DNA from: Bacillota bacterium
GTDB lineage: Bacteria; Bacillota; Clostridia; DSM-8532
Length of the DNA: 30,582 nt
Assembly (NCBI GenBank): GCA_023440865.1
Contig: JAEXRM010000135.1
Coordinates: forward strand, 1-30,582
Direction: 5' to 3'
Within the stretch, counting starts at the first letter, position 1. Each line of letters begins with the position of its first letter. Position numbers and translations under genes: made by a program. Below, one piece after another: positions 5,960-14,821 of the stretch. The notes below the pieces were generated by a model. That model made no database searches, was not told the origin of the DNA, and was given only the letters and a program-made list of their open reading frames with translations.

Positions 5960-5981
5960 CACGCAGCGATCACGCAGCGAT
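5960..5981. promoter_or_regulatory. Direct repeat, possible AraC-type binding site
   Basis: CACGCAGCGAT occurs twice back to back (5960-5970 and 5971-5981) in the divergent region, ahead of a second close repeat (GATACCG). Tandem sites of one helical turn suit the two HTH motifs of an AraC protein. No binding evidence can be read from sequence. Confidence 0.35.
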
Positions 5982-6039
5982 ACCGATTGTGATACCGCGC
6001 AGGCCCCATCCGGACATGTCATCCGAAGGAGGAAACCCT

Positions 6040-7092
6040 ATGGCATCAACCACCAATCACCCGCTTTCCATCGAGGACCGGAAAATGCGGTGGCGCCAAT
6101 TCCTGACCCCGAACGGACCCGTCCGGCGGATGCGCCTCGTGCAATTCGGGGAAGGACGTCCCGCCCGCCCGCCGCTGTGGCCCGACCGGCATGCCGAGCG
6201 GGTGGAATGGATGGTGCGCGACTACGCCTGGCAGGCGGCGCAGGCGGCCTGGCTCGATGACGACAAGGTGCCCCACATCGATTGTCTCACCGGCACGGAA
6301 ATCTTTGCCGAGGCGTTCGGCTGTGCCGTCCACCGCCCGGAGGACAACATGCCCTTCGCCCTGCCCTGCGTGCAGAACGCGTCCGAGGCTGCGCGGCTGA
6401 AGGTGCCGGAGCTGTCGACCTCCACGCTCGCGCGGCTGTTCGACCTGGCGGACGAGGCGCGTGCCCGGGTGGGCGCCCCGGTGCCGCTCCGGCTTCCCGA
6501 CATCCAGAGCCCCATGGACATCGCGGCGCTCATCTGGGAGAAGTCGGATTTCTACATCGCCATGATCGAGGAACCGGAAGCGGTGCAAGCGCTCGCCGGG
6601 AAGGTGCGCACCCTGCTGACGGCCTTCCTGGACGCATGGTTCCAACGGTACGGCACCGGCTATGTCGCCCATTTCCCCACCTACTGGATGGAGGGCGGCC
6701 TGACCCTGTCCGAGGACGAGGTGGGCGTCGTGAACCCGGCCATGTTCGAAGAATTCTTCCTGCCGGAGCTCGAGGCGCTTTCGAATCGCTACGGGGGCCT
6801 CGGCATGCACTGCTGCGCCGCGTCGGAACACCAGTGGGCCGGGTTCCGGCGCATCCCGGGGCTGCGGCTGCTCAACCTCATCCAGCCCGGGGATGTCATC
6901 AGGCGCGCCATTCCCGTCTTTGCGGACCAGGTCGCGCAATGGCACGGCGTCACGGGCGAAGGCGCAGGTCCGTGCGACACGACGGCCTATCCCCCGGAAG
7001 CCCGCGCCGTCCTCGAGGTCAACGCCGCCACCGCCGAGGAGGCGCGCCGCCGGGCCGAGGTGCTTCGCGCGCAGGCAATGATGGATGCCTGA
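6040..7092 (+). CDS. Uroporphyrinogen decarboxylase (UroD)-family protein, 350 aa
   Basis: Length and layout fit UroD-like proteins of the clostridial type rather than haem-pathway HemE: conserved PTYWMEGG (213-220), a centre rich in acidic residues, and MHCCA (256-260), the place where corrinoid/methyl-transfer relatives (MtaA/MtbA type) have a His-x-Cys zinc motif. H257, C258 and C259 could bind zinc. Related proteins move methyl groups or act on unknown substrates; no corrinoid protein or partner methyltransferase is nearby, so substrate and reaction are open. Start ATG 6040 has an excellent AAGGAGG at 6026-6032. It is divergent from the AraC gene, which may control it, and lies 122 bp upstream of the response-regulator operon in the same direction. 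Confidence 0.75.
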   Translation: MASTTNHPLSIEDRKMRWRQFLTPNGPVRRMRLVQFGEGRPARPPLWPDRHAERVEWMVRDYAWQAAQAAWLDDDKVPHIDCLTGTEIFAEAFGCAVHRPEDNMPFALPCVQNASEAARLKVPELSTSTLARLFDLADEARARVGAPVPLRLPDIQSPMDIAALIWEKSDFYIAMIEEPEAVQALAGKVRTLLTAFLDAWFQRYGTGYVAHFPTYWMEGGLTLSEDEVGVVNPAMFEEFFLPELEALSNRYGGLGMHCCAASEHQWAGFRRIPGLRLLNLIQPGDVIRRAIPVFADQVAQWHGVTGEGAGPCDTTAYPPEARAVLEVNAATAEEARRRAEVLRAQAMMDA

Positions 7093-7152
7093 TCGCCGGG
7101 CCCGCTCCCTTGCTGCCGCGTGAAGCCGGGGATGCAGGATCAGAGGCCCTCG

Positions 7153-7181
7153 CTTCCCCTCCCGCAAAAAACGGGTATACT
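7153..7181 (+). promoter_or_regulatory. Weak candidate promoter for the response-regulator operon
   Basis: TATACT (7176-7181) is a good -10 box 34 bp before the start codon. The -35 region (CTTCCC, 17-bp spacing) is poor, so an activator would be needed if this is used. Confidence 0.35.
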
Positions 7182-7214
7182 CTAGAAGAACCCGGACAAT
7201 GGCAGGGAGGCCCC

Positions 7215-8891
7215 ATGTACAAGCTGCTTGTGGTCGATGACGAATTCAACATCCGCGACGGCATCGTCAACGCCGTGCCGTGGCACACCTGCGGCGTGGC
7301 CGTCTGCGGCGAGGCGGAGAACGGCGTTGAGGCGCTGGCCTGTGTGGACCGCGACAAGCCCGACGTGGTCATCTCCGACATTTCCATGGATGTGATGGAC
7401 GGGCTGGAGTTCGTCGAGCGCCTCAAGGCGCATCACCCGGAAGTGAAGGTCATCCTGCTCAGCGGGTACGACGCGTTCGACTACGCCAAGCGGGCCCTCG
7501 CGCTGAAGGTGTCCGCCTACCTGCTCAAGCCCGTGTCGCCCGGAGAGCTGATGGACACGGTGCGCGGGCTCATCGGGGAGATCGAGTCCGAAAACCGGCT
7601 CAAGGAGCACATCACCAACCTCGAATCCGAAGTGCAGGTCAATCGCGAGCTCGTGCTCGACCGGCTGCTGCGCGACTTCACCGACGGTTTCCTCACGGAT
7701 CCGAAGGAGCTGGAGGAGCGGCTTTCACTGGTCGACACGAGCTTCTCCCACCCGCATTACGCCTGCCTGGTCGTCTCCCTCGACGGATGCCAGGAGCGGC
7801 GCGAGCAGTACGGGCCGGCGCATGTCCGGCTGCTGCTGCGGCAGGTGGAGGCCCTGTTCCGGCACGTGCTGTCGGACCGGTTCGGCGTGTGGTCGTACCA
7901 GGCGGCGCCGGGGCAGATTGTCGCGTTGCTGGGGGGACGGGCCGCGGGCACGTCAAGCGGCGCCGGTGCCGCAAGCCGGCCAGGCTCCGCCACCCGGGTC
8001 GACGAACCCCTCGGCGAGCTGCGCGACCTGGCGCCGGCACTCGAGCGCTTCCGCACGGAGCTGCGCCGCATCCTCGACGCCACGGTCACCGTCGCCATCG
8101 GCGAGACCTGCGACGCCCCCACCCGCATCGCCCCATCCTTCGCGCAGGCGCAGAAGGCCCTCGAATACCGCACCATCTCCGGCCCGGACAGCGTCATCCG
8201 CATGGGCGACATCGACGCCATCACGCACGACCGGTTCCGCTACCCCGCCGACAAGGCGTCCGCCGTCCTGACCATCCTCTCCGAAGGGGACGACGACCAG
8301 ATCCGCGCTGCGGTCCACGGCTTCTTCGCCGAGCTCGAGAGCCGCGGCTGCCTGCGCAGCCATCTGCGCATCGCGGTCATGGAGCTGTTTTCCGTGATCG
8401 TCCGCAAGTTCATGGATCTGGGGTTGGACGTGCACGCCTCCTACGACCAGTCGCTGCTCGACCCCTACCGCGCGCTGGAACGCTACGACTCCATCGAGGC
8501 GGTGCGCAACTGGCTGCTCAACATCGTGCTGCAGAGCACCGCCACCCTGCGCGGCAAGCGTTTCACCGACGTGCGCAGCGTTGTCGCCCGGGTGCAGGCC
8601 TACATCGCCGACAACTTCGCCAACCCGGACATCTCGCTGCACTCCATCGCCGACTACGCGCATTTCAACGCGCCGTACCTGAGCAAGCTCTACAAGAAGG
8701 AAACCGGCGAAAACTACCTCGAGTACCTGACCCGCCTGCGCATGGAGAAGGCGCGCGAGCTGCTGCGCACCACGCCGCTGCGCACGGCGGAGGTCGGCAA
8801 TGCGGTCGGCTACCCGAACCCGCAGTATTTCACGACCCTGTTCCGCAAGACGACCGGCATGACGCCGATGGAATACCGGGAGGCGAAATGA
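7215..8891 (+). CDS. YesN-type response regulator (REC-AraC), 558 aa
   Basis: The receiver domain occupies about 1-120, with acidic pocket D8/D9, phospho-acceptor D55 (VVISDISMD), and K105 in YLLKPV. A long middle region (about 130-440) of the YesN type follows, and two AraC HTH motifs lie at about 455-555 (ending TTLFRKTTGMTPMEYREAK). In the family the partner is a YesM-like histidine kinase, and the output is activation of a nearby sugar ABC operon. Here the kinase is two genes downstream and the transporter follows it. Start ATG at 7215 is preceded by AGGGAGG. The stop overlaps the next start as ATGA, indicating translational coupling. The protein contains an extra Ala/Gly/Ser-rich loop near residues 238-260. 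Confidence 0.92.
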   Translation: MYKLLVVDDEFNIRDGIVNAVPWHTCGVAVCGEAENGVEALACVDRDKPDVVISDISMDVMDGLEFVERLKAHHPEVKVILLSGYDAFDYAKRALALKVSAYLLKPVSPGELMDTVRGLIGEIESENRLKEHITNLESEVQVNRELVLDRLLRDFTDGFLTDPKELEERLSLVDTSFSHPHYACLVVSLDGCQERREQYGPAHVRLLLRQVEALFRHVLSDRFGVWSYQAAPGQIVALLGGRAAGTSSGAGAASRPGSATRVDEPLGELRDLAPALERFRTELRRILDATVTVAIGETCDAPTRIAPSFAQAQKALEYRTISGPDSVIRMGDIDAITHDRFRYPADKASAVLTILSEGDDDQIRAAVHGFFAELESRGCLRSHLRIAVMELFSVIVRKFMDLGLDVHASYDQSLLDPYRALERYDSIEAVRNWLLNIVLQSTATLRGKRFTDVRSVVARVQAYIADNFANPDISLHSIADYAHFNAPYLSKLYKKETGENYLEYLTRLRMEKARELLRTTPLRTAEVGNAVGYPNPQYFTTLFRKTTGMTPMEYREAK

Positions 8892-10354
8892 GGAGAACGC
8901 GCGGTTCGGGTCGCGCCACGCGCGGCTCACGGCATGCATGGACATACCGGGCGCACGTGACGGCGCTTGCATGGGCGCTGGCGCTGGTGCTGACGTGCCT
9001 TCCGGGCTGCGGGCAGCGTTCCGGCGGATCCGGCGGGGCGTCCGGCGGTGCCCCCGGCGGTGCTTCCGGGACAGTGTCCGGGGCAGCCTCCGGTCCGATG
9101 TCCGACGGGGCATCCGTCACACCCACCGCTTCATCCATGGACACCCCCGCCCCCATCGTGCTGTCGTTCATCCAGAACAAGGTCGAGGTCGGCGACATCT
9201 TCAAGAAAATGGGGGACGCCTACAGGGCCGAGCACCCCGGCGTCCGGCTCGAAACGGCCACCTATGGCGGCGGCGAGGACTATTCGACCCGCATCACCGC
9301 CATGATCCAGGCCGGAAACCCGCCCGACCTGTTCACCAACGAGGGATACGCCCAGCTCATCCCCTGGCTCGACATGGCACAGGACCTCACGGATCAGCCC
9401 TGGGTGCCGCGCCTGTACGAGGGCGCCGCCGACCCGGTCACGGTGAACGGCCGCATCTACGGCTTTCCCGAAGCGTACGAGGGCTTCGGCTTCGCCTACA
9501 ACCGCACGCTGTTCAGGCAGGCGGGCATCACGGAGGAGCCCGACACCCTCGCGGCGCTGACGGCGGCGTGCAGGCAGCTCGAGGCGGCCGGCATCCGGCC
9601 CTTCGTGAACACCTACGCCGAATGGTGGGTGCTCGGCAGCCACAACATCTCGCTGCCGCTGGGCCATCAGGACGACCCGGCCGCCTTCATCGACGACATC
9701 GCGTCGGGCAGGACCGGGTTTGCGGGCGGCAAGGCCGTGGACGGTTGGCTGCGCCTGCTCGACCTCACGGTCGCGTACGGGCAGCCCAACGCCACGACGG
9801 AGGGGAACTACGCCACGACGGTGGCCGATTTCGCGGCCGGCAACGCCGCCATGATCCAGCAGGGCAACTGGATCCAGCCGCTGCTCGACAAGCTCGCGCC
9901 GGGCATCGACGTCGGCTTTCTCCCCATGCCGCTCGATGATGGGCCCGACCGGCGCATCTATGCGGGCGTGCCCAACTTCATCATCGTCAACCGCGGCAGT
10001 CCGCGCCGGCAGGCCGCCCTCGACTGGCTCGAATGGCTGGTCTCGTCGGAGACCGGAAAGCGATTCCTGACGGAAGAACTGCAGTTCCTGCCCGCATTCC
10101 GCGACATCGATCCCGGAAGCCCCGCGGGCCTCAACCGGGCGCTGGCCGACAAGCTGGCCGCAGGCGAAACCTACACGTGGAACTTCCCGCGGCTGCCCGC
10201 CGGCTCGAACATGAACATCGCGTACGCCCTGCTGCGGTATCTGGACAGGGAATCGACGCCGAGCAAGCTGTTTGCGGACATCGACGACGCCATCCGCGCG
10301 GCGGGCGCCCGCCAGGACGAGCTGTACGGAGACGGGAAGGAGGCCAGCCCATGA
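8888..10354 (+). CDS. Extracellular solute-binding lipoprotein, probable sensory subunit, 488 aa
   Basis: A basic, unusually long n-region (about 22 residues) precedes a hydrophobic segment and the lipobox LPGC (C41); a Gly/Ser/Ala-rich linker to about residue 80 follows. The rest is a family 1 sugar-binding fold (TYGGGEDYSTRITAMIQAGNPPDLF; PLLDKLAP region; GETYTWNFPRLP near the end). It is clearly paralogous to the lipoprotein at 12407-13753: both share NKVE, GGG-DY, QxGNxPD and DQPW in the same order. It is joined by ATGA overlaps to the response regulator before it and the kinase after it, an arrangement suggesting that it presents ligand to the kinase rather than, or as well as, to the transporter. 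The sugar is unknown. Confidence 0.88.
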   Translation: MRRTRGSGRATRGSRHAWTYRAHVTALAWALALVLTCLPGCGQRSGGSGGASGGAPGGASGTVSGAASGPMSDGASVTPTASSMDTPAPIVLSFIQNKVEVGDIFKKMGDAYRAEHPGVRLETATYGGGEDYSTRITAMIQAGNPPDLFTNEGYAQLIPWLDMAQDLTDQPWVPRLYEGAADPVTVNGRIYGFPEAYEGFGFAYNRTLFRQAGITEEPDTLAALTAACRQLEAAGIRPFVNTYAEWWVLGSHNISLPLGHQDDPAAFIDDIASGRTGFAGGKAVDGWLRLLDLTVAYGQPNATTEGNYATTVADFAAGNAAMIQQGNWIQPLLDKLAPGIDVGFLPMPLDDGPDRRIYAGVPNFIIVNRGSPRRQAALDWLEWLVSSETGKRFLTEELQFLPAFRDIDPGSPAGLNRALADKLAAGETYTWNFPRLPAGSNMNIAYALLRYLDRESTPSKLFADIDDAIRAAGARQDELYGDGKEASP

Positions 10355-12234
10355 GCGGAAAGACGGACACTCCGTCACCGAAGGCAGGCGTGAGGGGCTT
10401 CGCCCGCATCCGCGCCGGCCTGCGCAACGCACGCATGATGAACAAGCTGCTGGCCGCGTTCCTGCTGCTGTCTGTCATCCCGCTCGCGGTCATGGGCATC
10501 TTCTCCGCCGACAGCTCGGCCCGGGCCATCCGTGGCAAGATCGACGCCTACGCCCTGCAGCTCATCCGCCAGGTGGCGCGCAACATCGACACGAACCTCA
10601 GCAGCATCCGCAACTACAGCGACGACCTCATCATCTCCGCCGACATCAGCAACCGCCTGTTCGGCTACCGCGACGAGGACGGGCTGGGCCAGTCGTCCAT
10701 CCGCGGTTATTTCTTCATGAAGCTGCAGCTGGGCTTCATCAACATGCAGCACATCGACGACGTGTTCATGGTCTTCAACCGCAACGACGGCGATCCGCCC
10801 TATGACACCACGCATGTCGCCATGCAGTACCGCTGGCAGCCCGAGGAGGTCGGGCGGCTCATCGCCCTGAACGACGCGCCGGGCAACGACCGCAACTTCA
10901 CCATCTCCGCCACGCCCATCGCCGGCACCGGCGGCGAGGACATCGTGATCGGCCGCCGCATCCGCAACACGCCCACCCTCGAGGTGCTGGGGCACCTGTT
11001 CATCGCCGTGCGGCAGGATTTCTTCAACAACACGTACCGCGACATCTCGATCGGATCCGGTTCCCACGTGTTCGTGCTGGCCGGGGACGGCACCATGATC
11101 TCCGGCAGCCTGCCGGGGCAGACCGTGGGGCAGGCCTTCTCCGACGCGGCGTTCGTGAAGGCTGTCGGCGACGCCGATGCGGCCGCCCTGAGACAGGGGC
11201 GCACGCAGGACGGCACCTTCCCCTTCATGCTGGGCGGCGAGAAGCACCTCGTCTCCTTTTCCCGCATCGGCACGACGGACCTGCACGCGGTCATGACCGT
11301 CCCCTACGCCTACCTCAACCAGGAAACCGCGCAGTTCGCCATCAACATCACCCTGCTGGCGCTGCTGGTGCTGGCCCTGGCCATCGGTGCGGCGCTCATC
11401 CTCGCGCGCAACATCGCCGCGCCGCTGCGCCGGCTGGCCGCCGACATGGCCGATTTCGGCGACGGCACGCTCCAGCGGCGCGCCACGGTCGACCGCGACG
11501 ACGAGGTGGGGCACCTGCAGCACAGCTTCAACAGCATGGCTTCCGACATCGAGGGCCTCATGGCCCGCATCGGCGAGGAGAACCGCATCCGGCGCATGAG
11601 CGAGCTGCGCGTGCTCGAGTACCAGATCAACCCGCACTTCCTGTACAACACCCTCGATTCCATCAACTGGATGGCCCAGAAGTCCGGCCAGACGGAGATC
11701 GGCGAGATGGTCACGGCACTGGCCCGCTTCTACCGGCTGGGCCTGTCCAAGGGCAAGGAGTTCTACACCGTCCGCGACGAGCTCGCCCACGTGCGCAACT
11801 ATCTCATCATCAGCCGCATCCGGTTCCGCGACTGCTTCCAGTTCGCGATCGACGCCCCCGACGACGTGCTGGACTGCCGCACGCTGCGCATCATCCTGCA
11901 GCCGCTGGCCGAGAACGCCCTCAAGTACGGGGTCAACAAGCAGCGCACCGACGGGCGCATCCACATCACCGCCCTGCTTGCCGGCGACCGGCTGCGCCTT
12001 TCGGTGCGCGACAACGGGCCGGGCATTCCGCCCGATCGGCTCCACCGCATCAACCTGGCATTGTCGCAGATGCGCAGCGTGTCCGAAAACGAGGATGGCT
12101 TCGGGCTGCTCAACGTGCACGAACGCATCCGTCTCACCTATGGCGACGCCTGGGGCGTGCGCCTCGAAAGCGTCGAGGGCGAGGGAACCGAGGCGATCCT
12201 GGAGCTGCCCGCGGCCGGCGGGGCATCGGCTTGA
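10351..12234 (+). CDS. YesM-type sensor histidine kinase, 627 aa
   Basis: The domain order is: cytoplasmic N-terminus, membrane segment 1 (about 31-51), extracellular Cache-like sensor (about 55-325), membrane segment 2 (about 330-352), HAMP (353-405), His_kinase motif with H429 in EYQINPHFLYNTLDSINW, and a HATPase_c domain (N-box PLAENALKYGVNK; G-box DNGPGIP and GFGLLNVHERI). This is the LytS/YesM class, which pairs with REC-AraC regulators. The gene overlaps the lipoprotein gene by ATGA (start ATG 10351, AAGGAGG upstream), so the three products are made together. It likely senses an extracellular oligosaccharide, directly or through the lipoprotein, and phosphorylates the regulator at 7215-8891. 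Confidence 0.93.
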   Translation: MSGKTDTPSPKAGVRGFARIRAGLRNARMMNKLLAAFLLLSVIPLAVMGIFSADSSARAIRGKIDAYALQLIRQVARNIDTNLSSIRNYSDDLIISADISNRLFGYRDEDGLGQSSIRGYFFMKLQLGFINMQHIDDVFMVFNRNDGDPPYDTTHVAMQYRWQPEEVGRLIALNDAPGNDRNFTISATPIAGTGGEDIVIGRRIRNTPTLEVLGHLFIAVRQDFFNNTYRDISIGSGSHVFVLAGDGTMISGSLPGQTVGQAFSDAAFVKAVGDADAAALRQGRTQDGTFPFMLGGEKHLVSFSRIGTTDLHAVMTVPYAYLNQETAQFAINITLLALLVLALAIGAALILARNIAAPLRRLAADMADFGDGTLQRRATVDRDDEVGHLQHSFNSMASDIEGLMARIGEENRIRRMSELRVLEYQINPHFLYNTLDSINWMAQKSGQTEIGEMVTALARFYRLGLSKGKEFYTVRDELAHVRNYLIISRIRFRDCFQFAIDAPDDVLDCRTLRIILQPLAENALKYGVNKQRTDGRIHITALLAGDRLRLSVRDNGPGIPPDRLHRINLALSQMRSVSENEDGFGLLNVHERIRLTYGDAWGVRLESVEGEGTEAILELPAAGGASA

Positions 12235-12406
12235 TCCCGCCGGCATGCTCCGCGGCCACCCGCCGCGTCAAGACAAAAAAACAAACCGAATGGAAAATCT
12301 GTGAAATGGAACCCCCGATCCTCCGGGGATATGATGATGCCATGGCAGCCGGCATAGAGAGAACCGCCGGTTCAAGCCATGACACCATCTGAACAGGAGG
12401 ATTCCC

Positions 12407-13753
12407 ATGAAGAAAGGTTTATCCCTCGTCCTGTCCGCATTGCTGGCTGTTTCCCTGCTTGCCGGCTGCGGCGCCGCCCCGGCGGCATCCGACTCGCCCT
12501 CGTCCGCAGCCCCGGAGTCGTCTTCCGCGGCCGCATCCTCTTCCGCCGCCGAATCGACATCGGCCGAGCCCGAGAAGCCGGCGGTCACCTCCATCACCCT
12601 CAGCCACAACAAGGTCGAGATTGACGAGCCCCTCAAGGCCTATGCCGCCGAGTACGCCAAGAAATCCGGCGTGACCGTCGACATCCAGACCGTGGGCGGC
12701 GGCGCCGATTACGGCGGAAATCTCAAGGCCCAGCTGCAGAGCGGCAACTTCCCCGACATCTTTGTCATCGAGGGTCCGAGCGGCTATGACCTGTGGAAGG
12801 ACAAGATCGCCGACCTCAACGACCAGCCCTGGATCGGCGACACCGACGTCGCCTACAAGGCGGACGGCAAGGTCGTGGGCTTCCCGGTCGCCATCGAAGG
12901 CTACGGCATGGCCTACAACAAGGACCTGCTGGCCAAGGCGGGCATCGACCCGGCCACCCTCACCAGCTTTGACGCCTACAAGGCCGCGTTCGAGAAGATC
13001 GACGGCATGAAGGCCGACCTGGGCATCGACGCCGTCGTGGCGATGGCGGCCGGACCGGAAATGACCTGGGTCACGGGCCTGCACAACTTCAACGTGTACC
13101 TTGCCGGCGGCCTGGCCACCACCGACACCTCCGTCATCGACAAGGTCCTGGCCGGCGAGGTCGACAAGGACCGCCTCACCCAGTACGCCGAGTACGTGAA
13201 CCTGCTGTTCCAGTATGCCGACAAGAAGGTCCTGCTCACCGGCAACTATGACGCGCAGGCCAACCTGTTCGCATCGGGCAAGTCCGTGTTCATCCACCAG
13301 GGCAACTGGCTCGATCCCACGCTCGTGACACTCGGCGCCGCCTTCGACATGGCCTATGCGCCGCACGGCTTCTCCAAGACCGCGACCGACGGCATCTTCG
13401 TCGCCGCTCCCTCCTGGTACATTGTCAACAAGGACAGCAAGGGCATCAACGAGGCCAAGGCTTTCCTGAACTCGCTGGCGACCACCGAAGAGGGCCACAG
13501 GTACATGGTCGAGGGTGCCGGCATGGTGCCTGCGTTCAAGTCCGTCAAGCTCAGCCCGAAGAACCCGCTCTCCAAGAGCATCATGGAGTGGAGCGCCGCG
13601 GGGAAGACCTACGCCTGGCAGCAGTACAAGCTCCCCGACGGCTTCGGCATGAAGACCCTCGGCCCGATCTATGAACAGCTTGCCGCCGGAAAGATCGACG
13701 TGCCCAAGTTTGTGGAACTGGTCACGACCGAAGTGGCCGCGATCAAGAAGTAA
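12407..13753 (+). CDS. ABC sugar-transporter solute-binding lipoprotein, 448 aa
   Basis: A signal peptide with lipobox LAGC (C21) is followed by a Ser/Ala/Glu-rich linker to about residue 58, then a family 1 extracellular solute-binding domain (VGGGADYGGNLKAQLQSGNFPDIF; GFPVAIEGYGMAYNKDLL; IHQGNWLDP; KTYAWQQYKLPDG). It delivers a carbohydrate to the two permeases encoded just downstream. Start ATG 12407 follows ACAGGAGG. The 172-bp gap from the kinase gene contains a 13-bp palindrome (12361-12373) and a possible -10 box TATGAT (12330-12335) with no good -35, which fits a promoter activated by the response regulator. A hairpin at 13804-13836 separates it from the permeases and may let it be made in excess. 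It is a paralogue of the lipoprotein at 8888-10354. Confidence 0.93.
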   Translation: MKKGLSLVLSALLAVSLLAGCGAAPAASDSPSSAAPESSSAAASSSAAESTSAEPEKPAVTSITLSHNKVEIDEPLKAYAAEYAKKSGVTVDIQTVGGGADYGGNLKAQLQSGNFPDIFVIEGPSGYDLWKDKIADLNDQPWIGDTDVAYKADGKVVGFPVAIEGYGMAYNKDLLAKAGIDPATLTSFDAYKAAFEKIDGMKADLGIDAVVAMAAGPEMTWVTGLHNFNVYLAGGLATTDTSVIDKVLAGEVDKDRLTQYAEYVNLLFQYADKKVLLTGNYDAQANLFASGKSVFIHQGNWLDPTLVTLGAAFDMAYAPHGFSKTATDGIFVAAPSWYIVNKDSKGINEAKAFLNSLATTEEGHRYMVEGAGMVPAFKSVKLSPKNPLSKSIMEWSAAGKTYAWQQYKLPDGFGMKTLGPIYEQLAAGKIDVPKFVELVTTEVAAIKK

Positions 13754-13803
13754 CCGACACCCGGTGAGGAGACAGGCCTGATCCCAGGCTCGCACGCAGG
13801 ACG

Positions 13804-13836
13804 AGGGGGCTGTTGCGCAAGGCACGGCCCCCTTTT
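13804..13836 (+). terminator. Intercistronic terminator-like hairpin
   Basis: AGGGGGC (13804-13810) pairs with GCCCCCT (13827-13833), with a smaller TTGC/GCAA pairing in the loop, followed by a short T-run. It lies 50 bp after the binding-protein stop and 70 bp before the first permease. Partial termination or 3'-end protection here would keep the binding protein more abundant than the permeases, a common arrangement in such operons. Confidence 0.6.
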
Positions 13837-13903
13837 CCCAAGCCGCGGCATCCTCGCCGTGCGTTCCATCCGCAACCAGCGCCTCATGTAGGGGGGATCG
13901 CCC

Positions 13904-14821
13904 GTGAAACCGAAAAAACCGTTCTTCACGCGGGATACGCTCACGCAGATCCTGTTCGTGGCACCCGCACTGTTCGCCTTCCTGATGGTCGTGGTCATCC
14001 CCTTCTTCATGGGGCTGTATTATTCGTTCACCAACTGGAACGGCGCCATCCAGAAGGAGATCACCTTCGTCGGCCTCGACAATTACACCACCCTCTTCAC
14101 CGAGCCCGCCTTCCGGCACGCATTCCTCGTCACGACGATCTATACGGCGGCCAGCGTGCTGATCGTGAACCTCATCGCCCTGGGGCTGGCGATCCTCGTC
14201 ACCTCGAAGCTCAAGTTCCGCAACTTCTACCGCTCCGGCTTCTTCACCCCCAACCTCATCGGCGGCATCGTGTTGGGCTACATCTGGCAGTTCCTGTTCA
14301 ACTACGCGCTGCCCGGCCTGGGCGATTCGCTGGGCTGGAAGGGCCTCGAGGACCTGTCGATGCTCGGCGACGACCGGCTGGCCATCGTGGCCATCGTCAT
14401 CGTCAGCACCTGGCAGTACGCCGGCTACATCATGACGATCTATGTCGCCGCCATCCAGAACGTGCCCGCCTCGCTGCTCGAGGCGGCGCAGATCGACGGC
14501 GCGGGCTTCCTCGCCCGCACGAAGGCCATCATGGTGCCGCTGATCGCACCGGCCTTCACGGTGTCCACCTTCCTCACGCTGGTCAACTCGTTCAAGCAGT
14601 TCGACGTGAACGTGGCCCTCACCAACGGCGGACCATCGACCCTGTTCATGAACAAGGCGATCATGGGCTCGGAATTCCTGGCCCTGAACATCTACAACAC
14701 GGCCTTCACGATGAACGACATGGCGCGCGGCCAGGCCAAGGCGGTCGTGTTCTTCGTGGTGCTTGTCGCGGTGTCGCTGGTGCAGGTGTCGATCAACAAG
14801 CGGAAGGAGCTGGAGATGTGA
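13904..14821 (+). CDS. ABC sugar permease, MalF/UgpA type, 305 aa
   Basis: Six or so membrane segments are visible, starting with ILFVAPALFAFLMVVVIPFF (residues about 16-35). The cytoplasmic EAA loop (LLEAAQIDGAGFLARTKAIM), which docks the ATPase, is intact near residues 187-206. Length is normal for the family. The start is GTG at 13904 with a GGGGGG purine run before it. It pairs with the second permease, with which it overlaps by one base (TGATG), so they are translated as a unit. No ATP-binding subunit gene follows; by family precedent a shared MsmX-type ATPase encoded elsewhere would energise it. Confidence 0.93.
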   Translation: MKPKKPFFTRDTLTQILFVAPALFAFLMVVVIPFFMGLYYSFTNWNGAIQKEITFVGLDNYTTLFTEPAFRHAFLVTTIYTAASVLIVNLIALGLAILVTSKLKFRNFYRSGFFTPNLIGGIVLGYIWQFLFNYALPGLGDSLGWKGLEDLSMLGDDRLAIVAIVIVSTWQYAGYIMTIYVAAIQNVPASLLEAAQIDGAGFLARTKAIMVPLIAPAFTVSTFLTLVNSFKQFDVNVALTNGGPSTLFMNKAIMGSEFLALNIYNTAFTMNDMARGQAKAVVFFVVLVAVSLVQVSINKRKELEM

